Shown: positions 1-7,542 of the stretch, piece after piece
Layout: each line of letters opens with the position of its first letter
How positions within the stretch are numbered: position 1 is the first letter of the stretch
Assembly: GCF_000092905.1 (NCBI RefSeq)
Contig: NC_014098.1
Coordinates: 3,224,001-3,288,000 of the forward strand
From: Kyrpidia tusciae DSM 2912
Lineage (GTDB): Bacteria; Bacillota; Bacilli; Kyrpidiales; Kyrpidiaceae
Length of the DNA stretch: 64,000 bases
Reading direction: 5' to 3'
Program-made: the position numbers and the translations under genes
Notes under the pieces: model-generated
What the model was told of the DNA's origin: nothing
The model's database searches: none
The model's input: only the letters and a program-made list of their open reading frames with translations

Positions 1-1
1 A

Positions 2-754
2 CTACAGCGACATCTTCTTAAACACCCGCTCGGGCACCGCCCGCACCCCGGCCATGATCCAGCGCCAGAATCCGGGCACATACACCACATCCCGCCCTTT
101 CTTGAGCGCCTTCATCACCCCCCGGGCCACCGCTTCGGGGCTCGCCACCAACATCATCCCTTCCTTCCCGAAGGTCATCGCCGTATCCACAAACCCGGGC
201 TTCACCGTCAGCACCCGCACTCCGGACCTGGCCAGCCGGTTCCTCAGCCCCTGGAGAAACAGGGACAAGCCCCCCTTCGCCGCCCCGTACATGTAGTTGC
301 TCTGGCGCCCCCGGTCCCCGGCCACAGATGAGAACACGCACAGCCAACCCCGCCCGCGCTGTTCCATATGTGCCGCAAACTGGTGAAGGACTGACACGCA
401 CGAGACAAAATTCGTCTCCACGATCCGCCGCGCTTCTTCAAAATCCCGCTCGGCCCGCTTCTGGTCCCCGAGGTACCCGTAGGCCAGCACCACCCCTTCC
501 AACTCCCCGCCAAACTCCCGTATCGCCTCTTCCAGGCACTCCTCAACAAAAGCCGGGTGGCTCTTCTCATCCAGGGCGTCAAACCGCCGCGCCCGGGCCG
601 GGGCGCCGTACCGGATCCCGAGGTCCGCCGCCAGGGCCTCCAACTCCTCCAGATCTCTTCCCGCCAAGATCAGCCCGTACCCCTCCCGGGCCAACTCCCC
701 GGCCAGGGCCCGGGCGATTCCCGACGTCGCCCCCAGCACCACCGCCGTCTTCAT
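2..754 (-). CDS. SDR-family reductase, DprE2-like
   Basis: A 250-residue short-chain dehydrogenase with an N-terminal Rossmann glycine motif (GATSGIA, residues 8-14) and a catalytic serine followed by Y156-x3-K160. It overlaps the upstream FAD oxidase gene by 4 bp (ATGA), so the two are translationally coupled. In mycobacteria the DprE1/DprE2 pair epimerises polyprenyl-phosphoryl ribose at C2 through a keto intermediate, DprE2 being the NADH-dependent reductase. The pairing, more than the SDR fold, supports that role here; the true sugar substrate is unknown. It is the last gene of the polysaccharide operon within the window. Another keto-sugar reductase is possible. Confidence 0.75.
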   Translation of the reverse strand: MKTAVVLGATSGIARALAGELAREGYGLILAGRDLEELEALAADLGIRYGAPARARRFDALDEKSHPAFVEECLEEAIREFGGELEGVVLAYGYLGDQKRAERDFEEARRIVETNFVSCVSVLHQFAAHMEQRGRGWLCVFSSVAGDRGRQSNYMYGAAKGGLSLFLQGLRNRLARSGVRVLTVKPGFVDTAMTFGKEGMMLVASPEAVARGVMKALKKGRDVVYVPGFWRWIMAGVRAVPERVFKKMSL

Positions 755-2112
755 TGGACTCCCTCCACCACGTGCAGCCTCCGGGCCAGGGAGGATGAGA
801 ACCGGTTTTCCGGATCGATCCGCCCCTTGATCTCCCGAAACCGCCCCAACCTGGGATACATCGCTTCAAAAATCTCCGGCGCCAACTCCGCGTCCTTCGT
901 CAAATACACCCGCCCGCCCATTCTCAGCACCCACTCGTCCATCTCCCTTAAGAACCCGAACAAGCCCGCGTCCCGAAAGGGGATGTCCAGGGCCAGGGTA
1001 TACCCCGGGCGGGGGAAAGACAACAGCCCCGGCCCTTCCGCCCCAAAGCGTTTTAACACGGCCAAAAAGGACGACCGGCGGTCCTTGGCCAGGCGTTCCA
1101 GGAGGGCAATGAGCCCTTCCCGGCTCGTCTCAAAGGGGAGTACCACCTGGTACTGCAAAAACCCCCGCCTGCCGTACAGCCGGTTCCAGTGCAGCACCGA
1201 ATCCAGCGGATAAAAGAAAGGATCGTAGTGGACCACCGCCCCGGGCGCCCCTTTGGACACCCGGTAATACAGCGCGTTAAACGCCCGAATCGATACGTAG
1301 TTCAATGTCACCGACGGAAAATCGAAGGGCACGACGAGCTTCCCCTTTTTCCCGGTCGCCAGGGGCTCCCCCCTCAGCTTCTCCGGCAGTGCCTCGGCCG
1401 GTACGTGATTCCCCCGCATCAGCACGGACCGGCCCAGGGACCGCCCGCCCGCCAAACAGTCGATCCAAGCCACCGAGTACTGGTACTGCTCATCCGTCGC
1501 CTCGAACACCTCAAAGGCCTCATCAATATTTTTCGCCTTAAAATAATCCACCCGCAGGTATGACGAGGAAATCGGCACCAGCCGCAGCGATGCCCGAAGA
1601 ATCACCCCGGTCAGTCCCATTCCCCCCACCGTGGCCCAGAACAGGTCGGCGTTCTCCCGGGGGGTGCAGCGAACGATCTCTCCGTCTGCCGTGAGCAGAT
1701 CGAAATCCAGGACAAAATTCGAAATCGACCCGTCCTTGTGGTGATTTTTCCCATGGACGTCCGAAGCGATCGCCCCGCCGAGGGTCACGAACTTCGTCCC
1801 CGGCGTCACCGGCAAAAAATACCCCCGGGGCACGAACACATCGAGGATTTCCGCCAGAGACACCCCGGCCTCGCACCGAATCACCCCCGCCGCCTCATCA
1901 AAGTTGAGAAACCGGTTGCGCCTCGTCTGCAGAATCACCCCGGCCCCCTCGTTCAGCGCCGCGTCGCCATACGCCCGCCCGAGTCCCCGGGCGAGGACGC
2001 TCCTCTCCTCCCCGGAGACCACCACCTCTTTCAGCGCCCGCAGGGATTCCGGCCGGTACACCCGACACCGCTGCACCGGGTACCTTCCCCAGCCCGACAG
2101 TGAAACTTCCAC
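751..2112 (-). CDS. FAD-dependent oxidoreductase, DprE1-like
   Basis: A vanillyl-alcohol-oxidase-type flavoprotein of 454 residues. The GTG start at 2112 is chosen because GGGAGG lies just upstream; the frame stays open further upstream without a better site. The FAD-binding part has GRAYGDAALN (about residues 45-54), PGTKFVTLGGAIASDVHGKN (about 104-123) and WATVGGMGLTG, all closely resembling mycobacterial DprE1. The C-terminal part keeps the YxxKD lysine region. The position matching the benzothiazinone-target cysteine of DprE1 (NICVDFP) reads TLALDIP, an alanine. It lies between a GT-C glycosyltransferase (16 bp upstream) and a DprE2-like SDR (4-bp overlap), which suggests polyprenyl-phosphate pentose epimerisation for a surface glycan. 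Confidence 0.8.
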   Translation of the reverse strand: MEVSLSGWGRYPVQRCRVYRPESLRALKEVVVSGEERSVLARGLGRAYGDAALNEGAGVILQTRRNRFLNFDEAAGVIRCEAGVSLAEILDVFVPRGYFLPVTPGTKFVTLGGAIASDVHGKNHHKDGSISNFVLDFDLLTADGEIVRCTPRENADLFWATVGGMGLTGVILRASLRLVPISSSYLRVDYFKAKNIDEAFEVFEATDEQYQYSVAWIDCLAGGRSLGRSVLMRGNHVPAEALPEKLRGEPLATGKKGKLVVPFDFPSVTLNYVSIRAFNALYYRVSKGAPGAVVHYDPFFYPLDSVLHWNRLYGRRGFLQYQVVLPFETSREGLIALLERLAKDRRSSFLAVLKRFGAEGPGLLSFPRPGYTLALDIPFRDAGLFGFLREMDEWVLRMGGRVYLTKDAELAPEIFEAMYPRLGRFREIKGRIDPENRFSSSLARRLHVVEGVQ

Positions 2113-2128
2113 GAAAAGCCCTCCCGTT

Positions 2129-3688
2129 CTAGCCCTGCTCCTCGGCTGTTTTATCAAAAGCCGCCCGGTGCGCCGCAAACGCCACCCCGACAATCCAAAA
2201 CCCGTAGATCGGAAACAGGTACCTCGGCTGCCCCTCGGACGCGAAAATCACGGCCGTCACGAAGGCGATCATGAGCACATTCACGCGATGCGCCGCCCCG
2301 AGCCGAAGCCCCGCGATCCTTCGCAGCCCCATCGCCAACACGTACACCCAGCCGCCACCGATCACCACCAGGGCCGCGGCCCGGGCCCCCTGCAACAGCG
2401 GCTCCACCCATCGCCGGTCGATCCGCAGCTCGGCCGGAGCCACCGACCAGTCCGCCACATCCCCGGCAAGATTGAAATAGCTCGCGCTCAGTCGATCGAA
2501 CCCCAGGCGGACAAACCCCAGCGGGTGCGCCCGGATCCAGGCCATCCCCTCGTCTTTGGCCCGGGCCATGGCCACCGCCTCGTCGTACACCCCGTCCGGT
2601 CCCAAAACCCGATCGGTCTTAAAAATCGAATTCGGCACCTGCAGCGGATCCAGATACCAGCCCCGGTTGGCGTCATTGTTGTTGATGTACAGGACAAAAT
2701 CTCCGTTGGTGGAGATGGGGATGAACCGGTGAAACACCAGGGCGTTGCGAATGGTCCACGGGGCAATGACTGCCGCCGCCGCCGCGCCGCTGACCACCAG
2801 TGCCAGGATCGCCCGCCGCCAGGCGGACCCCGCCGTCCATGGCCTGAGCCACCCCCGCAGCCCTGCCCCTGGGTGTCGAAGCGCCGTCACCGGTTCCACC
2901 TGGGGACTGCGGCCCGCCGGGATCCCCACTACATCCGCCGGTGAACTCTGGCGGGCCAAGGCCGTCGCCGCGCCTCCCGGCCGTCCTCGCTCCACCGGGG
3001 CCACCGCCGCCCCCGGCTCTCCCCTTTCCTCCCGGGCCCGCAGGTAGTGCAGTGCCCCGTACAACGCCGGCATCACCGCAAAATACGGTTTGACCAGGGC
3101 GAGCCACCCCATCAGGGCGCCGAGCGCCGCCATCCCGGCCGGCTTCCGGTCAAAACCCCGGACGTGCAGAGCGGCGATCACCGTCACCAGACCCGCCGAC
3201 AGGGTCTCGGTCCCGAGCACGCTGCTGTACGCCACGGAGGTGGGGAACACCGCGGCGACTCCGGCCGCAAGAAGCCCGGCCCTCTTTCCTCCGGCCGCCG
3301 CCGCCAGGGTGTACACCGCCCAGATCCACAGGCCGTCCAGGGCCACATTGGCCAGCTTCGCCGCCAGGACCGACGGATAAACCGCATAAACCGCCGTGAG
3401 GAAAAAGGGGTAACCCGGCGGCCGGAAAGCTGTGGGATAATGCACCCCCGTTTTCACGTAGGGTGTGTCCATTTTGATGTAATCCAGCCCCTCGGGCATC
3501 TCATAGCGCCCCTGATGGAGCAGCGACATGGCCAAATCGTGATAATGCAAGAAATCCGAGATGGGCTGGGTGTTCACCGCCCAGATCCACCCCAGGCGCA
3601 GGGCGATCCCGAACAGGAGGATCGCCGCGAGCCAAGGCCTTCCGCCGCGCCCCGGACCGGGCACCCCGCCCGCCGCCCGGAGCCTCAT
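2129..3688 (-). CDS. GT-C family membrane glycosyltransferase (PMT/ArnT-like)
   Basis: A 519-residue polytopic protein with about ten hydrophobic segments. It begins with a transmembrane helix followed by a loop with paired acidic/histidine residues (SDFLHYHDLA, about residues 39-48) and an RPPGYPFF motif, as in dolichyl-P-mannose:protein mannosyltransferase and ArnT-type enzymes. These use polyprenyl-phosphate sugars outside the membrane. A Pro/Gly/Arg-rich insertion of about 50 residues interrupts the middle (about 225-280). The start overlaps the Wzz gene stop (ATGA). Its neighbours are DprE1/DprE2-like enzymes, which would fit a polyprenyl-phosphate pentose donor. The acceptor is unknown. 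Confidence 0.7.
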   Translation of the reverse strand: MRLRAAGGVPGPGRGGRPWLAAILLFGIALRLGWIWAVNTQPISDFLHYHDLAMSLLHQGRYEMPEGLDYIKMDTPYVKTGVHYPTAFRPPGYPFFLTAVYAVYPSVLAAKLANVALDGLWIWAVYTLAAAAGGKRAGLLAAGVAAVFPTSVAYSSVLGTETLSAGLVTVIAALHVRGFDRKPAGMAALGALMGWLALVKPYFAVMPALYGALHYLRAREERGEPGAAVAPVERGRPGGAATALARQSSPADVVGIPAGRSPQVEPVTALRHPGAGLRGWLRPWTAGSAWRRAILALVVSGAAAAAVIAPWTIRNALVFHRFIPISTNGDFVLYINNNDANRGWYLDPLQVPNSIFKTDRVLGPDGVYDEAVAMARAKDEGMAWIRAHPLGFVRLGFDRLSASYFNLAGDVADWSVAPAELRIDRRWVEPLLQGARAAALVVIGGGWVYVLAMGLRRIAGLRLGAAHRVNVLMIAFVTAVIFASEGQPRYLFPIYGFWIVGVAFAAHRAAFDKTAEEQG

Positions 3689-5130
3689 CTCACGTCCGGG
3701 CGCTCCAGCCAGCCCGGCATCGCCACGGCCCGCGTCCGGGCGAACAAACGGCCCCGGGCCGGCCCGTCGGCTTCCCAGAGCACGGCGCCCAGCACCCTGG
3801 CCCGGGCCAGATCGAGCAGCCGGGCAGCCTCTTCCACCGCTTCCTTCCGCACCCGCCCCCCGCTCAGAACCACCAGCACCCCGTCGGCCACGTGACAGAA
3901 AATCCTCCCCTCCACCGTGCCCAACAAGGCCGGCCCTCCGATCACCACCTGATCGTAAACCCGCCGGGCCTCGTCCACCAAAGCAGCAATCTGCTCGTCG
4001 ACCCCGGGGCCGCCCTTTTCCTCCCCGGCGCCCACACAGAGCCTCTCAAGTCCCTCCACGCCGGTGGGCTGCACCTTCGACCGCCAGTTCGCTGGCATCC
4101 CCCCGGATCCGGTCCAATCGATGAGCAACGTCCTCCGTCCGGCTTCCGCCTCGACCCGGGCCAGGGATGCCGCCGTCACCCGGCTGTCAGCGCCGGGCAC
4201 ACAACCCGCCACCGCCAGCACCCGGGGCATGCGGTCCCCGGCGGCAAAGGCCACATTGACCCGGAGCGCCCGGTAGATGGCCCCGGCATCCGCCCCGGCG
4301 CCCGTCCCGTCCCCGGAAGCCCCGAAACCCTCCGCCGCCGGCGCCGACCGCCGGACCGCGGACAACACCCGGACCCCCAGGTGCCGCTCCACCTCCCGGA
4401 CCGTGCGCACCATGGGAGTGGTGTACTCCCGGACCAGCGCCGCCCCCGCCCCCAAGATCAGCCCGAGAACGACCGCCACCGCCACCTTGGCCAGGGAGTG
4501 AGAAGCCGGCGAAGGAGCAGCCGCGGCCACCGCCGCCGGCGCACTCACCACACTCAAACTCTGGGACTGGGGAATGCGCTTCATCATCTCCCCGAGCACA
4601 TCGATGGCCGCCTGGGCCAAAACCGTCGCCCCTTCGGCCGACCGATCCTTCGCCGTGATCGAGAACAGGTGGCCGGACCGGGCCACCGACAACGACGCCC
4701 CGTCCGGAAGCGCCCCGGCACCGACGGCACCCCCGGGCGCAGCCCCCGCACTCGCCGAGCCGGCACTCCCCGAACCCGCCGTCCCCCCGGCGTACACCCG
4801 GGCCACCGCCTGTTGAAACGCCTGGCTCTGCATGAGAGCCAAATCACTGCCCAGCACCGCATCCACCGCTTGGGCGGCGTCCGCCGCCGACCCCGCGGCC
4901 ACCCCGGGCCCGCCCGGCCCCGACCCGCCGGCCGCCCCGGGCGTCACCTGCACGTAGATCGCCGCCGTGGCCGTGTATGTAGGCGCGGGGGCCGGCTGCC
5001 CCCGAAAACTCACCCAGGCTCCCAGAACGGCGACCACAGCCGTTATCAGGGCAATCAGCGGGATCTGCCGGCCCAGGGCCCGCAGCAGATCCCGCAGATC
5101 CACCACATCCTCCATCTGCCGCTCGTTCAC
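3685..5130 (-). CDS. Wzz chain-length regulator fused to degenerate BY-kinase-like domain
   Basis: A 481-residue protein from a GTG at 5130 that overlaps the previous stop (GTGA). Residues 24-41 and about 214-233 are transmembrane, enclosing an Ala/Gly-rich extracellular loop, the usual Wzz topology. The C-terminal cytoplasmic half follows the BY-kinase layout: beta-strand plus P-loop position (about 304-318), LLID strand (335-338), and YDQVVIGGP (392-400) at the Walker B position. The P-loop reads AGCVPGADSRVTA with no GK(S/T), and the aspartate-rich motifs are lost, so ATP binding is doubtful. It probably sets polymer length together with the ligase/polymerase encoded just upstream. A conventional active tyrosine autokinase is unlikely. 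Confidence 0.75.
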   Translation of the reverse strand: MNERQMEDVVDLRDLLRALGRQIPLIALITAVVAVLGAWVSFRGQPAPAPTYTATAAIYVQVTPGAAGGSGPGGPGVAAGSAADAAQAVDAVLGSDLALMQSQAFQQAVARVYAGGTAGSGSAGSASAGAAPGGAVGAGALPDGASLSVARSGHLFSITAKDRSAEGATVLAQAAIDVLGEMMKRIPQSQSLSVVSAPAAVAAAAPSPASHSLAKVAVAVVLGLILGAGAALVREYTTPMVRTVREVERHLGVRVLSAVRRSAPAAEGFGASGDGTGAGADAGAIYRALRVNVAFAAGDRMPRVLAVAGCVPGADSRVTAASLARVEAEAGRRTLLIDWTGSGGMPANWRSKVQPTGVEGLERLCVGAGEEKGGPGVDEQIAALVDEARRVYDQVVIGGPALLGTVEGRIFCHVADGVLVVLSGGRVRKEAVEEAARLLDLARARVLGAVLWEADGPARGRLFARTRAVAMPGWLERPDVR

Positions 5131-6776
5131 CGTTGACCCCCCTTGACGGGCTCCGTCCGCGGCCGATACCGGAAGAGAATCGACACCGCCGCCCCGAACA
5201 GGACCCAGACCACCCCCGAAAGCCCGATCACCGAGTCGTTGACAAGACCCTGCACCAGCCAGGCCACCCAGGCCGCGAAAAGCGGCACCAACAACCGCAC
5301 CGCCTGCCCGGGCAGGATCCGCCGCCAAAGCGTGGCCACCATGCGCCAGGCGTGCAGCGCAAACAGCGCGAGCAGCGCCACAAGGGCCGGCACCCCCGCC
5401 CCGAAAGCCCAGGCCAGATACATGTTGTGGGGCTTGTCCACGATAATGTTATAATCGTGCAAATTGCTGTTCTTGGCCGGATCGTCCTGGGGAAAATAAA
5501 ACATGAAGGTATCCATGCCGTGCCCCAGCCAAGGAGAGTCGGCGATCATCGACACCGCCCACTTCCAGATGTACAGCCGTCCGCTCCCGGCTCCTGTCTC
5601 GGCGGGAGGCAGGTAGATCCCATCCGGAGCATTGGGTTTCGGCCCCCCGACCGGCTGGCCCGCGGCCGCCTCAGCTCCGGCTGCCTGGGCGGACCCCGCC
5701 TTCATCGGAGATGCCCCCTGTTCCGCCGCCACCGCCCGTGGATAACCCGCCTCTAAAAGACCCGAGGCGCTCGGCGCCCCCCGCTGCTCCAATCCGCCGA
5801 GATTCACAAAAGTCCCGATGGTGTTCTGCCACACCGCCGGGTTGTGCGGACTCATGACGACAAACACCCCAACGAAAGCCACCAGAGGCACGGCAAAGCC
5901 GAGCCACCCCCGCCGGGGGCGCAGCCGCAAGCCCGCCACCGCCAACACCACGAGGATGCCGACCAAGGTCGCGAATCCGCTCGTGGAGGTGGAGGCAAGA
6001 ACGGCGGCGAAAGAAATCATCGCCAGCACCACGTCGACAACCCACCGGTACCACCGGCCACCGTCCCACATCGCCCGGGCCCAAAACAGGGTGGTCGTCA
6101 CCGCCGCAAACCCGCTGAGATAGTTCGGGTTGGCCAGGGAGGTGACCAGATACCCCGTCGTGTGTTCGGACCCCGGCCCCGGCGGCACGATCAGCCCCCG
6201 GAACCAGGGGATTTGAAACATGTCGTGTCCATAAAAATACATCAGCGAAATGAGGACGTTCACGACCACCGGAACCGCCAGGCCGTACATGAGCAGTTCC
6301 ACCCGCCGGTCGGTGTACTCCGTATTCGCCGCAATGAGGAAAAGGGCAAAATAACACAGGTAGGTCAAGGTCCCTTCAAATCGGCTGGGATCGCCCCCCA
6401 GGGCCAGGGACATGTACGGTGCGGCCAGACCCGAAGCCAAGAAAAGCACAAAGGCGACGGCCAGCGGCGGATTTATGTACCCCGGGCGGATCTCGTAACG
6501 CCCTTTGGTCATTTTGTAAAGAAAGAACGCCGCCGCAACCGCCGTCACAACCAGCAGAAAGACGTATTTATAATAGTTGAACACATCCCCCTTGCCGCCG
6601 GTGCCCATCGCCCCGGGATACAGCACCGGGCTGATGAACAGAAACGCTTTCACCCGCATAATGATGGGCACCAGCGCCACAAAAACGATCAGAATTCCCG
6701 CAACCCATCGGTCCACCTTTTGTTGCGTTTCCAAGTGGACCGACCGGAGAAGTGCACGACTCACCCGCTTTTTCAC
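5127..6776 (-). CDS. O-antigen ligase / polymerase family membrane protein
   Basis: A 549-residue protein with roughly a dozen hydrophobic helices and a large extracytoplasmic loop in the C-terminal half containing WLGHGMDTFMFYFPQ, typical of Wzy/WaaL-family proteins. An Ala/Gly/Pro-rich stretch (about residues 330-385) precedes that loop. The family joins or polymerises polyprenyl-linked glycans at the outer face of the membrane. The first GTG (6776) lies against a GAGGTGA sequence, so the in-frame GTG at 6764 may be the real start. Partners are a TPR protein 103 bp upstream and the Wzz-like gene with a 4-bp overlap. Ligase and polymerase cannot be told apart by sequence. Confidence 0.8.
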   Translation of the reverse strand: MKKRVSRALLRSVHLETQQKVDRWVAGILIVFVALVPIIMRVKAFLFISPVLYPGAMGTGGKGDVFNYYKYVFLLVVTAVAAAFFLYKMTKGRYEIRPGYINPPLAVAFVLFLASGLAAPYMSLALGGDPSRFEGTLTYLCYFALFLIAANTEYTDRRVELLMYGLAVPVVVNVLISLMYFYGHDMFQIPWFRGLIVPPGPGSEHTTGYLVTSLANPNYLSGFAAVTTTLFWARAMWDGGRWYRWVVDVVLAMISFAAVLASTSTSGFATLVGILVVLAVAGLRLRPRRGWLGFAVPLVAFVGVFVVMSPHNPAVWQNTIGTFVNLGGLEQRGAPSASGLLEAGYPRAVAAEQGASPMKAGSAQAAGAEAAAGQPVGGPKPNAPDGIYLPPAETGAGSGRLYIWKWAVSMIADSPWLGHGMDTFMFYFPQDDPAKNSNLHDYNIIVDKPHNMYLAWAFGAGVPALVALLALFALHAWRMVATLWRRILPGQAVRLLVPLFAAWVAWLVQGLVNDSVIGLSGVVWVLFGAAVSILFRYRPRTEPVKGGQR

Positions 6777-6879
6777 CTCTTCCCGATCCGCGTTCCGGCC
6801 ATGCGGGGTACTCGCGACGCCGTGCCCCTTGACGTCCCCGCGTGTCGACTTACCCCAGGCCGGGCCCGATCCTCGCCCT

Positions 6880-7389
6880 CTATGGCTTTGCCCGGGCCTG
6901 GGCTTCTTTCGCCTGGATCTTGTCCAGCCACGACTTCGCTTCCTTCGCCAGATCGGTGCCGCCGTTCAGCGACACGCTGCGCTCCAGATACTCCTTCGCC
7001 CGGGCGAGATCCCCTTTGGCGTACAGAAGTTCTCCATACTGGGTCACGTACAGTTGGTCGTTCAGCAAAAAGGGCCGCTGCTCCCTCGCCTTGGTGAAAT
7101 ACTCATCCGCCAAGTCGTAGTGTTTCAGTCCGAATTGGCAAATTCCATAGTTCCAAAGCGCCATGAAGCTGTGCGGCTGGGCCTCGACCACCTTCTTCAG
7201 CAGCGGTTCCGCCTGGGCGTACTGCTGCTGTTGCATCAGGGTCTGGGACTGTTGAAACGCCTGGAATGTCTTAAGAAATTGTTTATTCTGGTCCGAGGCG
7301 ATGTTATACCCGACCAACAGCCCCACCACGGCCGCCGCGGCCAGCACGTACACCACGGCATTTCTCACCGGTCCGGTTATCGCCGCCAT
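6880..7389 (-). CDS. Membrane-anchored TPR protein
   Basis: A 169-residue protein starting at the ATG at 7389, preceded by a G-rich ribosome site (GAGGGGGG). One N-terminal transmembrane helix (about residues 11-30) is followed by three or four TPR-like helical pairs with repeated YAxAEPLLKK and LARAKEYLERS-type patterns. TPR proteins often accompany O-antigen ligase-type proteins as assembly scaffolds. It is the first gene of the operon, 19-25 bp downstream of a sigma-A promoter. No enzymatic motif is present. Confidence 0.75.
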   Translation of the reverse strand: MAAITGPVRNAVVYVLAAAAVVGLLVGYNIASDQNKQFLKTFQAFQQSQTLMQQQQYAQAEPLLKKVVEAQPHSFMALWNYGICQFGLKHYDLADEYFTKAREQRPFLLNDQLYVTQYGELLYAKGDLARAKEYLERSVSLNGGTDLAKEAKSWLDKIQAKEAQARAKP

Positions 7390-7414
7390 CCCCCACCCCC
7401 CTCGTCCACCAACG

Positions 7415-7443
7415 ATTCTATTGAACTTTCCCGGCTCCGTAAA
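7415..7443 (-). promoter_or_regulatory. Sigma-A-type promoter of the polysaccharide operon
   Basis: Read on the minus strand, TTTACG (7443-7438) and TAGAAT (7420-7415) are separated by exactly 17 bp. The predicted start of transcription lies about 20 bp before the TPR gene. Confidence 0.6.
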
Positions 7444-7479
7444 GGGTAGATGGGCCCGGTCGGCCCCATGCGGCACCCC

Positions 7480-7530
7480 GAAACAACAAAGCGGTCACCG
7501 CCCGTCCCCGCGGACCGGCGACAACCGCTT
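7480..7530 (-). terminator. Rho-independent terminator after the RND pump gene
   Basis: On the minus strand AAGCGGT pairs with ACCGCTT, extended inward by wobble pairs and CGCC/GGCG, and is followed by TGTTGTTT. It lies 13 bp past the RND stop and separates the efflux operon from the polysaccharide operon. Confidence 0.6.
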
Positions 7531-7542
7531 CATCGCCAAGGC

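Noticed and set aside
328-798. Long plus-strand frames rich in Pro, Arg and Gly opposite the DprE-like genes
   Set aside because: Typical shadows of high-GC coding on the other strand; no ribosome sites or recognisable domains.
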